A stretch of 64,000 nucleotides of DNA from positions 62,001 to 126,000 of the forward strand of contig NZ_VTPS01000006.1 in assembly GCF_008274215.1 (NCBI RefSeq), given 5' to 3'. The notes beneath the pieces are model-generated. The model was not told the DNA's origin. It saw nothing but the letters and a program-made list of their open reading frames with translations, and made no database searches. This document shows positions 26,970 to 34,755 of the stretch, in pieces. The first letter of the stretch is position 1, and every line of letters starts with the position of its first letter. The translations under genes were made by a program, and so were the position numbers. The stretch comes from Calorimonas adulescens. GTDB taxonomy: Bacteria; Bacillota; Thermoanaerobacteria; Thermoanaerobacterales; UBA4877.

Positions 26970-27031
26970 AAGCAGTCATCAATTTCTGCTTTCGCATTGA
27001 TATTCCTTGGTAGTTTCAATTTAAACTTTTT

Positions 27032-27062
27032 AAAAAATCAGCTTCCAGGAAGCTGATTTTTT
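27032..27062. terminator. Strong bidirectional hairpin
   Basis: AAAAAATCAGCTTC and GAAGCTGATTTTTT form a 14-bp stem with a three-base loop. It insulates the ene-reductase promoter from upstream transcription. Confidence 0.75.
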
Positions 27063-27109
27063 ATTTTAATGAAAACTTCCTCACGCAAAAAGCCCTTTAA
27101 ATAACGCTG

Positions 27110-27173
27110 TTGACAAAAATATAACACGGTCGTATTATATATACTGTAGTACAAAATATTTTATACTATAGTA
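27110..27173 (+). promoter_or_regulatory. Ene-reductase promoter with two operator copies
   Basis: TTGACA-17-TATTAT (27110-27138) is a near-consensus sigma-A promoter. Just downstream TACTGTAGTA (27142-27151) and the perfect palindrome TACTATAGTA (27164-27173) are 22 bp apart, about two helical turns. They overlap the expected transcription start, a classic repressor arrangement. The remaining 175 bp to the ATG form a leader with no clear structure. Confidence 0.7.
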
Positions 27174-27349
27174 CGATTTTATATGAAGGGAGTCTGATAG
27201 TCTGATATAATCGTTCTTTCGCAGGATTTCGTTTTTTCATAGATAATCTATGATACCCTACGTATCTTCTTTCTTGTTATCTGCATAGAGTTGTGGTCTA
27301 AGTTAGTATATGAAAGTTATCATAAGTATTTTTTAGGAGGGCTATTATT

Positions 27350-29284
27350 ATGAATACGTTATTTGATGAAATTAAAATCGGTAATATGGTGTTAAAAAAC
27401 AGAATAGTCATGACACCTATGGGATTTCCGGCAACAGATTTGGATTGCGGTGTATCTCAAAGAGAAATGGATTACTATGTCGAAAGAGCTAAAGGTGGTT
27501 TCGGTCTAATATTTCTGCCGTGTCATGTTGTTACTGACAAATATGAAACTGTTGCTTGTGTTAATCTGCTAACAAAATTCACTCACTCTGTCAGGCTTGC
27601 GACTGCAATAGAAAAAATCCATCACTACGGCGCCAAAGTTTGTATTCAGCTTTCTATGGGCATGGGACGTGTATCTTTAATCGATCCATTTACTGCTCCA
27701 TATTCATCCAGCGCTATACCCTCATTCTGGTTTAAAGACCTCATTTGTAAGCCTTTATCCAAGGAGCAGATAAAAGATATTGTTAAGAGTTTTGGCTATG
27801 CAGCATTTTTGGCCAAACGAGCCGGTGCAGACGCCGTAGAGATACATGCATACGGCGGGTATTTAATTGACCAATTTATTACTTCAATCTGGAATAAGAG
27901 GACAGATGAATATGGCGGCAGTTTAGAAAATAGGCTGCGCATTGTATTTGAACTAAGAGATGAGATATGGAAAAACTGTGGAAAAGATTTTCCAATTTCA
28001 ATTAAATTTACACCTGTTCATGGTTTTGAAGGTGGTAGGACTTTAGAAGAAGGTCTTGAAATAGCCAAAATTTTTGACAACAGTGGATTTTCATTACTCC
28101 ATGTTGACTTCGGCTCTTATGAATGCCAAAACAAAAGTGTAACCACAGTATATGAAAAAGAAGGTCTTCAGTTACATATAGCTGAAGCGTTGAAGAAGGC
28201 TGGTATTAAGACACCTATACTTGGGCAAGGTAAACTCGGTCGTCCGGAATTTGCTAAAGAAGTTATAGAAAAAGGAATTATTGACTTACTTGGTCTTGGC
28301 CATACATCCATTGCAGAACCATACTGGCCTAATAAAGTAAAAGACGGAAAACTTGATGATGTGAGGCCATGCATAGGATGCAATGAATGTGTTCTAAGAG
28401 CATCTAATGCAAGACCCCTTTCCTGTACAGTCAATCCATATGCAGGCTTTGAAAAAGATTATGTTCTTACTCCTGCCAAAGACAAGAAATCCATACTTAT
28501 TGTGGGCGGTGGGCCTGGAGGCATAATGGCTGCTCTAACGGCGGATCAGCGTGGTTTTGATGTAGAGCTGTGGGAAAAGAATAGTGAACTTGGCGGTGCG
28601 TTGTTGGCAGCAGGAGCGCCAGAATTTAAGCGTGATGTAGCAAGGTATGTATCGTATTTGAAAGCACAAATAGCTAAGAGCAATGTAAAAGTTATCTTGA
28701 ACAAAGAAGCTACTTCTGAGGAAATACTGGCAAGAAAACCGGATGTAGTGATTTTGGCTGGCGGTGCAGAACCTATAGTACCTAATATTCCTGGTATTAA
28801 TAGTGACAGGGTGATTTTAGCAAATGATTTGCTCAGAAACAAAAATATCGACGGCGAAAAGATTGTTGTGGTCGGTGGCGGCCTGGTTGGCTGTGAGGCT
28901 GCTTTAATGCTAGACAATATGGGCAAAAAAGTCACGATTGTAGAGATGTTAGATAAACTATTGGCAACAGCGGTACATGCATACCAAAACCATATATCTA
29001 TTACAGAAATGCTAAATGCCAGCAATATTCAACAAATGACTAAAACTTCTCTCAAATCTATTGATGCAGGCAGCGTCACAGTTGAAAAAGATGGAAGAGA
29101 AATCGCCATTGAATGTGATAGAGTCGTTTTGGCTATTGGTTACAAGCCGAACTTAAAGCTAAAGGAAGCGTTAGAGGGAAAGATAGAGAAAGTATTTACA
29201 ATAGGTGACAATGTAAAAGCTGGTAAAATTATCGATGCTACACATCAAGGTTTCCATATAATTCGCCTTCTGGAAGAATTGTAA
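27350..29284 (+). CDS. OYE-type enoate/dienoyl-CoA reductase flavoprotein
   Basis: 644 residues in the layout of 2,4-dienoyl-CoA reductase and 2-enoate reductase. There is an FMN-binding TIM barrel (about 1-330, starting LFDEIKIGNMVLKNRIVMTPM), an Fe-S cysteine set (CIGCNECVLRASNARPLSC, about 343-361), an FAD loop ILIVGGGPGGIMAA (about 384) and an NAD(P) loop VVVGGGLVGCEAA (about 506). Electrons would pass from NAD(P)H through FAD and [4Fe-4S] to FMN to reduce an activated C=C bond. BaiCD-like steroid reductases share the layout. ATG follows AGGAGGG. Base composition is lower in GC than most of the window. Confidence 0.9.
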   Translation: MNTLFDEIKIGNMVLKNRIVMTPMGFPATDLDCGVSQREMDYYVERAKGGFGLIFLPCHVVTDKYETVACVNLLTKFTHSVRLATAIEKIHHYGAKVCIQLSMGMGRVSLIDPFTAPYSSSAIPSFWFKDLICKPLSKEQIKDIVKSFGYAAFLAKRAGADAVEIHAYGGYLIDQFITSIWNKRTDEYGGSLENRLRIVFELRDEIWKNCGKDFPISIKFTPVHGFEGGRTLEEGLEIAKIFDNSGFSLLHVDFGSYECQNKSVTTVYEKEGLQLHIAEALKKAGIKTPILGQGKLGRPEFAKEVIEKGIIDLLGLGHTSIAEPYWPNKVKDGKLDDVRPCIGCNECVLRASNARPLSCTVNPYAGFEKDYVLTPAKDKKSILIVGGGPGGIMAALTADQRGFDVELWEKNSELGGALLAAGAPEFKRDVARYVSYLKAQIAKSNVKVILNKEATSEEILARKPDVVILAGGAEPIVPNIPGINSDRVILANDLLRNKNIDGEKIVVVGGGLVGCEAALMLDNMGKKVTIVEMLDKLLATAVHAYQNHISITEMLNASNIQQMTKTSLKSIDAGSVTVEKDGREIAIECDRVVLAIGYKPNLKLKEALEGKIEKVFTIGDNVKAGKIIDATHQGFHIIRLLEEL

Positions 29285-29424
29285 AATTCGGAAGCAATTT
29301 TTATTAAAAATATGAAGCCCTGGGGCTGCTGGCTCAGAGTAAGTTAAAACTTCATAAAAAATTTCGGATTGATATAAATATAAAGGTTGAAGTTAATAAG
29401 AATATAATTTCATTTTTAAACGAT

Positions 29425-29456
29425 AAAAATAAAAGCCCTTTTGGGCTTTTATTTTT
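29425..29456. terminator. Bidirectional terminator
   Basis: AAAAATAAAAGCCC-TTTT-GGGCTTTTATTTTT is a perfect 14-bp stem with T tracts both ways, placed between the convergent ene-reductase and SDR genes. Confidence 0.85.
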
Positions 29457-29537
29457 CTTATGATGCGGAGAGCGGTAATCGAACCAGAACGGTTTCTGCA
29501 ATTTCTTTATATTGTATACTTTTTTCCTAATGTTAAC

Positions 29538-30299
29538 TTAGTCAGCTACCATGCCTCCGTCAACAGGCAAAGCAATACCCGTAATTGCTGCAGCTTTTTC
29601 TGAGCAAAGAAATACACAAGCTGCCGCTACTTCATCCTGACCAATGAATCTTCCAATGGGAACATCTACAAGATATTGATCTCCAAAATGCGGGTCCTTC
29701 TCCAAAGCCTTTTTCATCCCGATAGATAACATCGGCCCAGGACAGACACAGTTAATCCTAACACCTTGTGCGGCAAAATCTAAAGCAGCGGCCTTTGTCA
29801 TCCCAACAACAGCAAATTTTGCAGCGTTATATAAACCTTGCTTGCGCTGACCGACAAGACCTCCAGCAGATGCCATATTGACAATAGATCCACCACCGGA
29901 TTTTATCATAGCGGGTATTTGATATTTCATTCCTAAATATGTACTCCGTGTACAGATATAAAACATTTTATCGAAATTTTCTGCAGGCACCTGTGTGATG
30001 TCGGTAAAATCCGTATTTGTACCTACAATATTAATAGCAAAATTGAGTCCACCATATGTTTCAACAGCAAAGTTGACAGCAGCTTTAATATCCTCTTCAC
30101 TGGTTACATCACATTTAATGAAATAAGCTTCACCACCGACTGCCTTTACTATATTTACGGTTTCCTGCCCTGCTTCTTCACTGATGTCTGCTACCACTAC
30201 TTTGACACCTTCTTGTGCAAACATAGTAGAAGTTATTCTTCCTGACCCGCCGCCTCCACCAATGACAAGAGCTACTTTGCCTTGCATACCGTAATCCAT
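29538..30299 (-). CDS. Short-chain dehydrogenase/reductase (SDR)
   Basis: 253 residues, classical SDR. The NAD-binding loop reads GGGGGSGRI (about 14-22, variant of TGxxxGxG), then the acidic VADI, NMASAGG with the catalytic Ser, and LYNAAK with the YxxxK pair (about 153-159). CPGPML follows. It oxidises or reduces an alcohol/ketone, with the Asp after beta-2 favouring NAD+. AGGAGGAAAAT precedes ATG 30299. Its promoter shares operator sequences with the ene-reductase, so both likely act on one substrate class such as cyclic enones or steroids. Confidence 0.9.
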   Translation of the reverse strand: MDYGMQGKVALVIGGGGGSGRITSTMFAQEGVKVVVADISEEAGQETVNIVKAVGGEAYFIKCDVTSEEDIKAAVNFAVETYGGLNFAINIVGTNTDFTDITQVPAENFDKMFYICTRSTYLGMKYQIPAMIKSGGGSIVNMASAGGLVGQRKQGLYNAAKFAVVGMTKAAALDFAAQGVRINCVCPGPMLSIGMKKALEKDPHFGDQYLVDVPIGRFIGQDEVAAACVFLCSEKAAAITGIALPVDGGMVAD

Positions 30300-30421
30300 A
30301 ATTATTTTCCTCCTTCATCTCTTTCACAGATTTCAATGCACTTGAATACACCCGGTCTTCTGTTTGGATGTTGTCCTGATTTCAGCAAAAAATGTTTTGT
30401 ACTGTTTTACTAATAGTTTAT

Positions 30422-30468
30422 TACTATAGTACTAAATTAATAGTACTACATTTCAAATTGAATGTCAA
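30422..30468 (-). promoter_or_regulatory. SDR promoter with the shared TetR-type operator
   Basis: On the minus strand TTGACA (30468-30463), 17 bp and TACTAT (30445-30440) form the promoter. The -10 is itself part of an AGTACTATTAAT element, and the perfect palindrome TACTATAGTA lies at 30422-30431, just downstream of it. This is the same 10-mer as before the ene-reductase gene. Confidence 0.65.
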
Positions 30469-30546
30469 GCAGTTTTGTGTAAATTCAAAACTGAAATACG
30501 AAAGTTATTTTTTCAGAAATTCTACCTATATAGCCCCCTAAAATAG

Positions 30547-30892
30547 CTAAGCAATCTACTGCCTGACTTTGGAGAAGACCTTGCCATAGACAGCAAAGCA
30601 ATACAATCTTTTGCAACCTATCCCAACAAAAATAAAGAAGAAGGCGGCAGAAGAGATATAGATGCAGACAAAGGCTATGATGGCATTAAACTCATAAAAG
30701 GACTCTATGACGGCTATGACATAAAACCTATTTATAGACATAAGGGACATGTGGAAAGACCCTGATAAAACCAGGCATTTAAATGACAAATGTGAAAATG
30801 CCGTCTACGACTATAGAGGGAATGCGTACTGTTACTGCCTTGGTATCAATACCAAAAGAGAAATGGCATCAGGAGGATTTGAAAAAAGATAG
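30547..30892 (+). pseudogene. Decayed transposase fragment (DDE type)
   Basis: From 30547 one frame reads LSNLLPDFGEDLAIDSKAIQSF and on through DADKGYDGIKLIKGLYDGYD, then stops. After a frameshift near 30750 the next frame continues DPDKTRHLNDKCENAVYDYR, GNAYCYCLGI and FEKR before a stop at 30890. Both parts match the middle of transposases of Clostridial insertion sequences, where DADKGYD and a YDYxGxxYCYC block are typical. Both ends are missing and no terminal repeats were seen. It marks past insertion next to the tRNA genes. Confidence 0.7.
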
Positions 30893-30916
30893 AAAAAAGT
30901 CCAGCATAAAAAATAC

Positions 30917-30945
30917 TTGCATGAATGGAAAACTCATGTTATAAT
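30917..30945 (+). promoter_or_regulatory. tRNA operon promoter
   Basis: TTGCAT-17-TATAAT, a strong sigma-A match, ends 18 bp before the first base of tRNA-Gln. Confidence 0.75.
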
Positions 30946-30963
30946 ATCAATCGTCAGTTGAAT

Positions 30964-31037
30964 TGCGGGATTGTGTAATGGTAGCACGCATGACTCTGGA
31001 TCATGCTGTCTAGGTTCGAATCCTAGTCCCGCAGCCA
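30964..31037 (+). tRNA. tRNA-Gln (anticodon CTG)
   Basis: Acceptor arms TGCGGGA and TCCCGCA pair fully, the anticodon arm is CATGA-CTCTGGA-TCATG with CTG at positions 34-36, and the T arm is CTAGG-TTCGAAT-CCTAG. CCA is encoded. Confidence 0.92.
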
Positions 31038-31042
31038 TTTGT

Positions 31043-31118
31043 GGCCCCCTGGTCTAGCGGCCTAGGACGCCGCCCTCTCACGGCGGTAACAGGGGTTCGA
31101 ATCCCCTGGGGGCTACCA
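31043..31118 (+). tRNA. tRNA-Glu (anticodon CTC)
   Basis: Acceptor GGCCCCC pairs with GGGGGCT (terminal G-U), the anticodon arm is CCGCC-CTCTCAC-GGCGG with CTC at 34-36, and the T arm is AGGGG-TTCGAAT-CCCCT. CCA is encoded. It follows tRNA-Gln by five bases, so both are cut from one transcript. Confidence 0.92.
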
Positions 31119-31145
31119 TTTACATAAGAAAATATTTATTGTGTT

Positions 31146-31173
31146 TAAGAGGCAGGTTTTTACCTGCCTCTTA
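31146..31173 (+). terminator. Terminator of the tRNA operon
   Basis: TAAGAGGCAGGT-TTTT-ACCTGCCTCTTA is a perfect 12-bp stem followed by GTTGTTTT, 28 bp after tRNA-Glu. Confidence 0.75.
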
Positions 31174-31230
31174 GTTGTTTTGTGGACACTTTTTAAGCAC
31201 TGCACATCTTTGCCCACTCCCTGCGCTACC

Positions 31231-31336
31231 TTAATTCATACTAAATTACATGGAATTAAAATGCTTAATTCCTATTGATTTACTATGAATTTAGTGTTAA
31301 AATAGGCATATAATTCACAGTAAATTAGTATGAATT
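31231..31336 (+). promoter_or_regulatory. Promoter of the methyltransferase-mccBA-luxS operon with three repeat sites
   Basis: TTGATT-17-TAAAAT (31275-31303) is the promoter. The 14-mer ATTTAGTATGAATT occurs three times with at most one mismatch: inverted at 31233-31246, direct at 31278-31291 inside the promoter, and direct at 31323-31336 just before the RBS. A second inverted repeat, GGAATTAA-N5-TTAATTCC, is at 31252-31272. This looks like a repressor-controlled promoter; no S-box or T-box is present. Confidence 0.65.
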
Positions 31337-31348
31337 AGGAGGATGAAG

Positions 31349-31972
31349 ATGGATGTGGTGGGATATTTCAACAAAGTGGCGTATAAGTGGGACAGAATGA
31401 GGAAGGGATATTTTGGCGACGAACTGAGAGAGCTTTTGTTACAGGAGATAGATGGTTTTCCAGGCCTTATAGTGGATATTGGATGCGGTACTGGATTTTT
31501 GACTATAGAACTGGCAAGGAATGCGGGTTGGGTCCTTGGTATAGACCCAACGGAGAAGATGATGAATGAGGCTAAGAAAAATGCCTCTGCTGCAGGAGTA
31601 AACAATATAACATTTATAAAGGCTGCCATGGAAGAGATACCACTCCTTTCTGATTCGGCTGACATGATTTTTGCCAATATGGTGCTTCACCATGTGGGCA
31701 AGCCGCCAACCGGTTTGAGAGAGGTCAGGAGGGTATTAAAGCCTGGTGGCAAACTCGTGCTCAGTGATGTGGAGGAACACCATAAGTCCTGGGCCAGGGA
31801 TGAGATGGCTGACGTATGGCTGGGTTTTGGGCTTGATACTATAAGAGAGTGGCTTGGAGAGGCAGGATTTACAGAATATGAGGTGTCATATTCCGGGTTT
31901 AATGCGAGGGCAGTTTCAAGGTCAGGCGACATATGCGAGCCCGCAATATTTATAGCAAAAGCAATAAAGTGA
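31349..31972 (+). CDS. Class I SAM-dependent methyltransferase (UbiG/YrrT-like)
   Basis: 207 residues with the Rossmann motif VDIGCGTGFLTIELA (about 33-47), acidic GIDPTEKMM at strand beta-2, and LRGVRRVLKPGGKLVLSDV-like motif III (here LREVRRVLKPGGKLVLSDVE). ATG 31349 lies six bases after AGGAGG; the ATG at 31343 touches the RBS. In Clostridia and Bacilli such a gene heads the methionine-to-cysteine (ubiG/yrrT-mccBA) operon and is thought to use SAM there. The substrate is unknown. Confidence 0.85.
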   Translation: MDVVGYFNKVAYKWDRMRKGYFGDELRELLLQEIDGFPGLIVDIGCGTGFLTIELARNAGWVLGIDPTEKMMNEAKKNASAAGVNNITFIKAAMEEIPLLSDSADMIFANMVLHHVGKPPTGLREVRRVLKPGGKLVLSDVEEHHKSWARDEMADVWLGFGLDTIREWLGEAGFTEYEVSYSGFNARAVSRSGDICEPAIFIAKAIK

Positions 31973-31983
31973 GGAGGCTTATA

Positions 31984-33120
31984 ATGGGTATAAATACAAG
32001 GCTGATTCATGGCGGTATATCATGGGATAAACAGACAGGGGCAGTCAACATACCAATCTATCAGACATCAACCTTTAAACAAAAGAGTCTTGGCGAAACG
32101 TACGGATACGAGTATTCCAGAACGGGAAACCCGACACGGGAGGCGCTGGAGTCTCTGATAGCAGAACTGGAGGGCGGCCTGGCCGGTTTTGCCTTTTCCT
32201 CAGGCATGGCCGCAATATCCTCTGTCTTTATGCTGTTTAACTCTGGGGATAAGATAGTCCTGCCAGACAACATATATGGTGGCACATACAGGGTAATGGA
32301 GAATGTATTTAAAAGGTTTGGGCTGAGAGCAGTATACATTGATACCACAAAAATAGAAGAGGTAGAGAAAGCCTTTGAGGGTAAAGCCAGGGCTATCTTC
32401 ATTGAGACGCCCACGAACCCCCTTATGGACGTTACGGACATAAGGAGAGTGGCGGAGGTCGCAAAAAGGGCGGGAGGTTTAACCATTGTGGACAACACCT
32501 TTATGACGCCTTACCTGCAAAGGCCTATAGAGCTAGGGGCTGATATAGTGGTACACTCCGCCACAAAGTACCTGGGAGGACACTCTGATGTGGTGGCAGG
32601 CCTGGCCGTAACAGCCACCGAAGAACTAAAGGAAAGGCTGCATTTTATCCAGAACTCCGTCGGTGCTGTACTGGGTCCTCAGGACAGCTACTACATCATA
32701 AGGGGCGTAAAGACCTTAGGTGTCAGGATGGACAGACATGAGGAAAACGCCATGAAGGTAGCAAAATGGCTTAGAACTCAGGAAGGGATAGAAAAGGTCT
32801 ATTACCCGGGTCTTCCCGACCACCCCGGACACAAGATAATGAAAGGCCAGGCCGACGGCTTTGGCGGTATACTCTCATTCAGGACATCAACTCCACAACT
32901 GGCCTTAAAGATATTAAACGGGGTCAGACTCATCACCCTGGGAGAGAGCCTGGGAGGGGTAGAGAGCCTGATATGCCAGCCTGCCACCATGACCCATGCA
33001 TCATTCCCAGAGGACATTAGAGGCAGACTGGGCATAGACGACTGCCTTGTCAGGCTGTCGGTAGGCATTGAGGATGCGGACGATATAATAGAAGACCTCA
33101 GGACGGCAATGGGGGGTTAG
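31984..33120 (+). CDS. mccB: Cystathionine gamma-lyase/homocysteine gamma-lyase
   Basis: 378 residues of the Cys/Met-metabolism PLP enzyme family: YEYSRTGNPTREALE (about 47-61), FSSGMAAI with the PLP phosphate contacts, IVDNTFMTPYLQRP, and VVHSATKYLGGHSD with the Schiff-base lysine (about 198). It follows the methyltransferase by 11 bp and is coupled to the cysteine synthase homologue, so it most likely splits cystathionine to cysteine (MccB). A cystathionine gamma-synthase role (MetB) is the alternative. Two GGCCTGGCC sites (32176, 32599) and one GGCCAGGCC (32845) are inside. Confidence 0.87.
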   Translation: MGINTRLIHGGISWDKQTGAVNIPIYQTSTFKQKSLGETYGYEYSRTGNPTREALESLIAELEGGLAGFAFSSGMAAISSVFMLFNSGDKIVLPDNIYGGTYRVMENVFKRFGLRAVYIDTTKIEEVEKAFEGKARAIFIETPTNPLMDVTDIRRVAEVAKRAGGLTIVDNTFMTPYLQRPIELGADIVVHSATKYLGGHSDVVAGLAVTATEELKERLHFIQNSVGAVLGPQDSYYIIRGVKTLGVRMDRHEENAMKVAKWLRTQEGIEKVYYPGLPDHPGHKIMKGQADGFGGILSFRTSTPQLALKILNGVRLITLGESLGGVESLICQPATMTHASFPEDIRGRLGIDDCLVRLSVGIEDADDIIEDLRTAMGG

Positions 33121-33123
33121 GGG

Positions 33124-34047
33124 ATGGGTTACTATAACGATATAAGGGAGATAATAGGCAAGACACCGCTTCTAAAACTGAATCACCTTGATATCCCACA
33201 TGGAGTAAACATATTTGCCAAGCTGGAGTACCTCAACCCCGGTGGAAGCGTAAAGGACAGGACCTGTCTCTATATAATAAAAGAGGCAGAGGAAGAGGGC
33301 CTCATAAGGCCTGGCTCCACTATCATAGAACCTACGGCCGGCAATACCGGGATAGGTTTAGCTATGGCCTGCCTCAATAAAGATTACAGACTGATACTGG
33401 TGGTGCCGACCAAGTTTTCTGTAGAGAAACAGCAGCTAATGAGGGCACTGGGGGCAGAGATAATAAATACACCAAGGGAGGACGGGATGATGGGGGCACT
33501 AAAAAAGGCAGAGGAACTGGCAGCGCAAATACCGGCTTCATTTATACCCAACCAGTTTGCAAACCCTGCCAATCCGAAGGCCCACTACGAGACCACAGGC
33601 CCGGAGATATGGGATGACCTTGATGGGGATATAGATGCCGTGGTAATGGGCGCTGGTACGGGAGGCACATTCACAGGGGTAATGAGATATCTAAAGGAGA
33701 GAAGACCGGAGATCAAAGGGGTTTTGGCCGACCCTGTGGGCTCCATAATAGGCGGCGGTGATATTAAAGGCTGCTATAAGATAGAAGGGATAGGCAATGA
33801 CTTTATACCTGAAACCATGGATATAAGCCTTATAGACCATGTGGAAAAAATCTGCGATGAAGAGGCCTTTGCCATGGTGAGTGAGCTGGCACGAAAAGAG
33901 GGACTCACTGTTGGTTCCTCGTCGGGTGCCAATGTGTGTGCGGCATTAAAGTATGCTAAAATAGAAGGCAGGGGGAATATAGTCGTGATACTGCCCGACA
34001 GGAGCGACAGATACTTCTCCGAGGGCATATATGGATTGGAGGGATAA
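33124..34047 (+). CDS. mccA: Cystathionine beta-synthase/O-acetylserine sulfhydrylase family
   Basis: 307 residues, fold-type II PLP enzyme. LNPGGSVKDRTCLYII carries the PLP lysine (about 42), PTAGNTGIGLAMAC follows, and GTGGTFTGVMRYLKE binds phosphate. VGSSSGANVCAAL is near the C-terminus. The gene starts four bases after the mccB stop. In this operon type it acts as cystathionine beta-synthase using homocysteine from LuxS, ahead of the gamma-lyase step (reverse transsulfuration), although plain cysteine synthase is possible. Confidence 0.88.
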   Translation: MGYYNDIREIIGKTPLLKLNHLDIPHGVNIFAKLEYLNPGGSVKDRTCLYIIKEAEEEGLIRPGSTIIEPTAGNTGIGLAMACLNKDYRLILVVPTKFSVEKQQLMRALGAEIINTPREDGMMGALKKAEELAAQIPASFIPNQFANPANPKAHYETTGPEIWDDLDGDIDAVVMGAGTGGTFTGVMRYLKERRPEIKGVLADPVGSIIGGGDIKGCYKIEGIGNDFIPETMDISLIDHVEKICDEEAFAMVSELARKEGLTVGSSSGANVCAALKYAKIEGRGNIVVILPDRSDRYFSEGIYGLEG

Positions 34048-34048
34048 C

Positions 34049-34492
34049 ATGGCAAGAGTGGAGAGTTTTGAACTGGACCATACAAAGGTAAAGGCGCCAT
34101 ATGTCCGCCTTGCTGCCGTGGAAGAAGGAGAAAAGGGTGACAAGGTTGCAAAATACGACATAAGGTTTATTACGCCCAACACAGGAGCTATGTCCACAGG
34201 TGGGATGCATACATTAGAACACCTCTTGGCAGGATACTTCAGGGATGAACTGGATGGGGTCATAGATGTATCACCCATGGGATGCAGGACAGGCTTTTAC
34301 CTCATAAAATTCGGCGTCTCATCACTGGAGGATATAAAAAGAGCTTTTGAAAACTCACTTAAGAAGGTGCTGGAGACAGAGGAGGTCCCCGCTGCCAATG
34401 AGAGGCAGTGCGGCAACTACAAAGACCATTCTCTTGAGGACGCCAGACAGCACGCAAAGAGAGTCCTTGATGAGGGGATAGGTATTGTGTGA
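34049..34492 (+). CDS. luxS: S-ribosylhomocysteine lyase
   Basis: 147 residues of LuxS. The metal ligands are visible in GGMHTLEHLLAGYF (HxxEH, about 53-57) and ERQCGNYKDHSLEDAR (catalytic Cys region). The N-terminal VESFELDHTKVKAPYVRL fits the family. It makes homocysteine and DPD (autoinducer-2 precursor). The start at ATG 34049 is one base after the mccA stop, with GGAGGG overlapping the mccA end. It supplies homocysteine to MccA/MccB; the nucleosidase Pfs gene is not in the operon. Confidence 0.95.
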   Translation: MARVESFELDHTKVKAPYVRLAAVEEGEKGDKVAKYDIRFITPNTGAMSTGGMHTLEHLLAGYFRDELDGVIDVSPMGCRTGFYLIKFGVSSLEDIKRAFENSLKKVLETEEVPAANERQCGNYKDHSLEDARQHAKRVLDEGIGIV

Positions 34493-34507
34493 AAACATGA
34501 TAATATA

Positions 34508-34536
34508 TTGACGATAAATAAAATGAGTGGTACAAT
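34508..34536 (+). promoter_or_regulatory. Promoter of the riboflavin operon
   Basis: TTGACG-17-TACAAT lies 20 bp before the FMN riboswitch. It is the only close match in the short gap after luxS. Confidence 0.7.
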
Positions 34537-34554
34537 TAATATAATGAAAACTGA

Positions 34555-34670
34555 AGAAAATACCTTCAGGGCAGGGTGAAATTCCCGACCGGCGGTAAAG
34601 CCCGCGAGCCGTAAGGCAGATCCGTTGTAACTACGGGGCCGACAGTATAGTCTGGATGGAAGAAGGGTAG
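34555..34670 (+). ncRNA. FMN riboswitch (RFN element)
   Basis: The conserved RFN blocks are present in order: CCTTCAGGGCAGGGTGAAAT, TCCCGACCGGCGGTA, AGCCCGCGAGCC, GGCAGATCCG and GGCCGACAGTATAGTCTGGA ending TGGAAGAAGG. It precedes ribD and a terminator, giving FMN-dependent premature termination of the rib operon. Confidence 0.97.
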
Positions 34671-34701
34671 ATGCAGTGTGTCTATCTGTGTATGCAGGTA
34701 T

Positions 34702-34729
34702 GCTCTGGAGTATTTTTCCAGAGCTTTTT
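34702..34729 (+). terminator. Riboswitch-controlled terminator
   Basis: GCTCTGG and CCAGAGC form the stem, followed by TTTTTATTTT. It is the expression platform of the FMN riboswitch, 30 bp before ribD. Confidence 0.85.
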
Positions 34730-34755
34730 ATTTTATACGTAAAGGAGGCCAGGCC

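Noticed and set aside
29461-29488. Sequence like the 3' half of a tRNA read on the minus strand
   Set aside because: The TTCGA loop is present but the T stem hardly pairs, the end reads TCA instead of CCA and there is no 5' half. It is at most a remnant.
30556-30789. 77-codon frame on the minus strand
   Set aside because: It is antisense to the transposase remnant, whose plus-strand frames match a known protein type.
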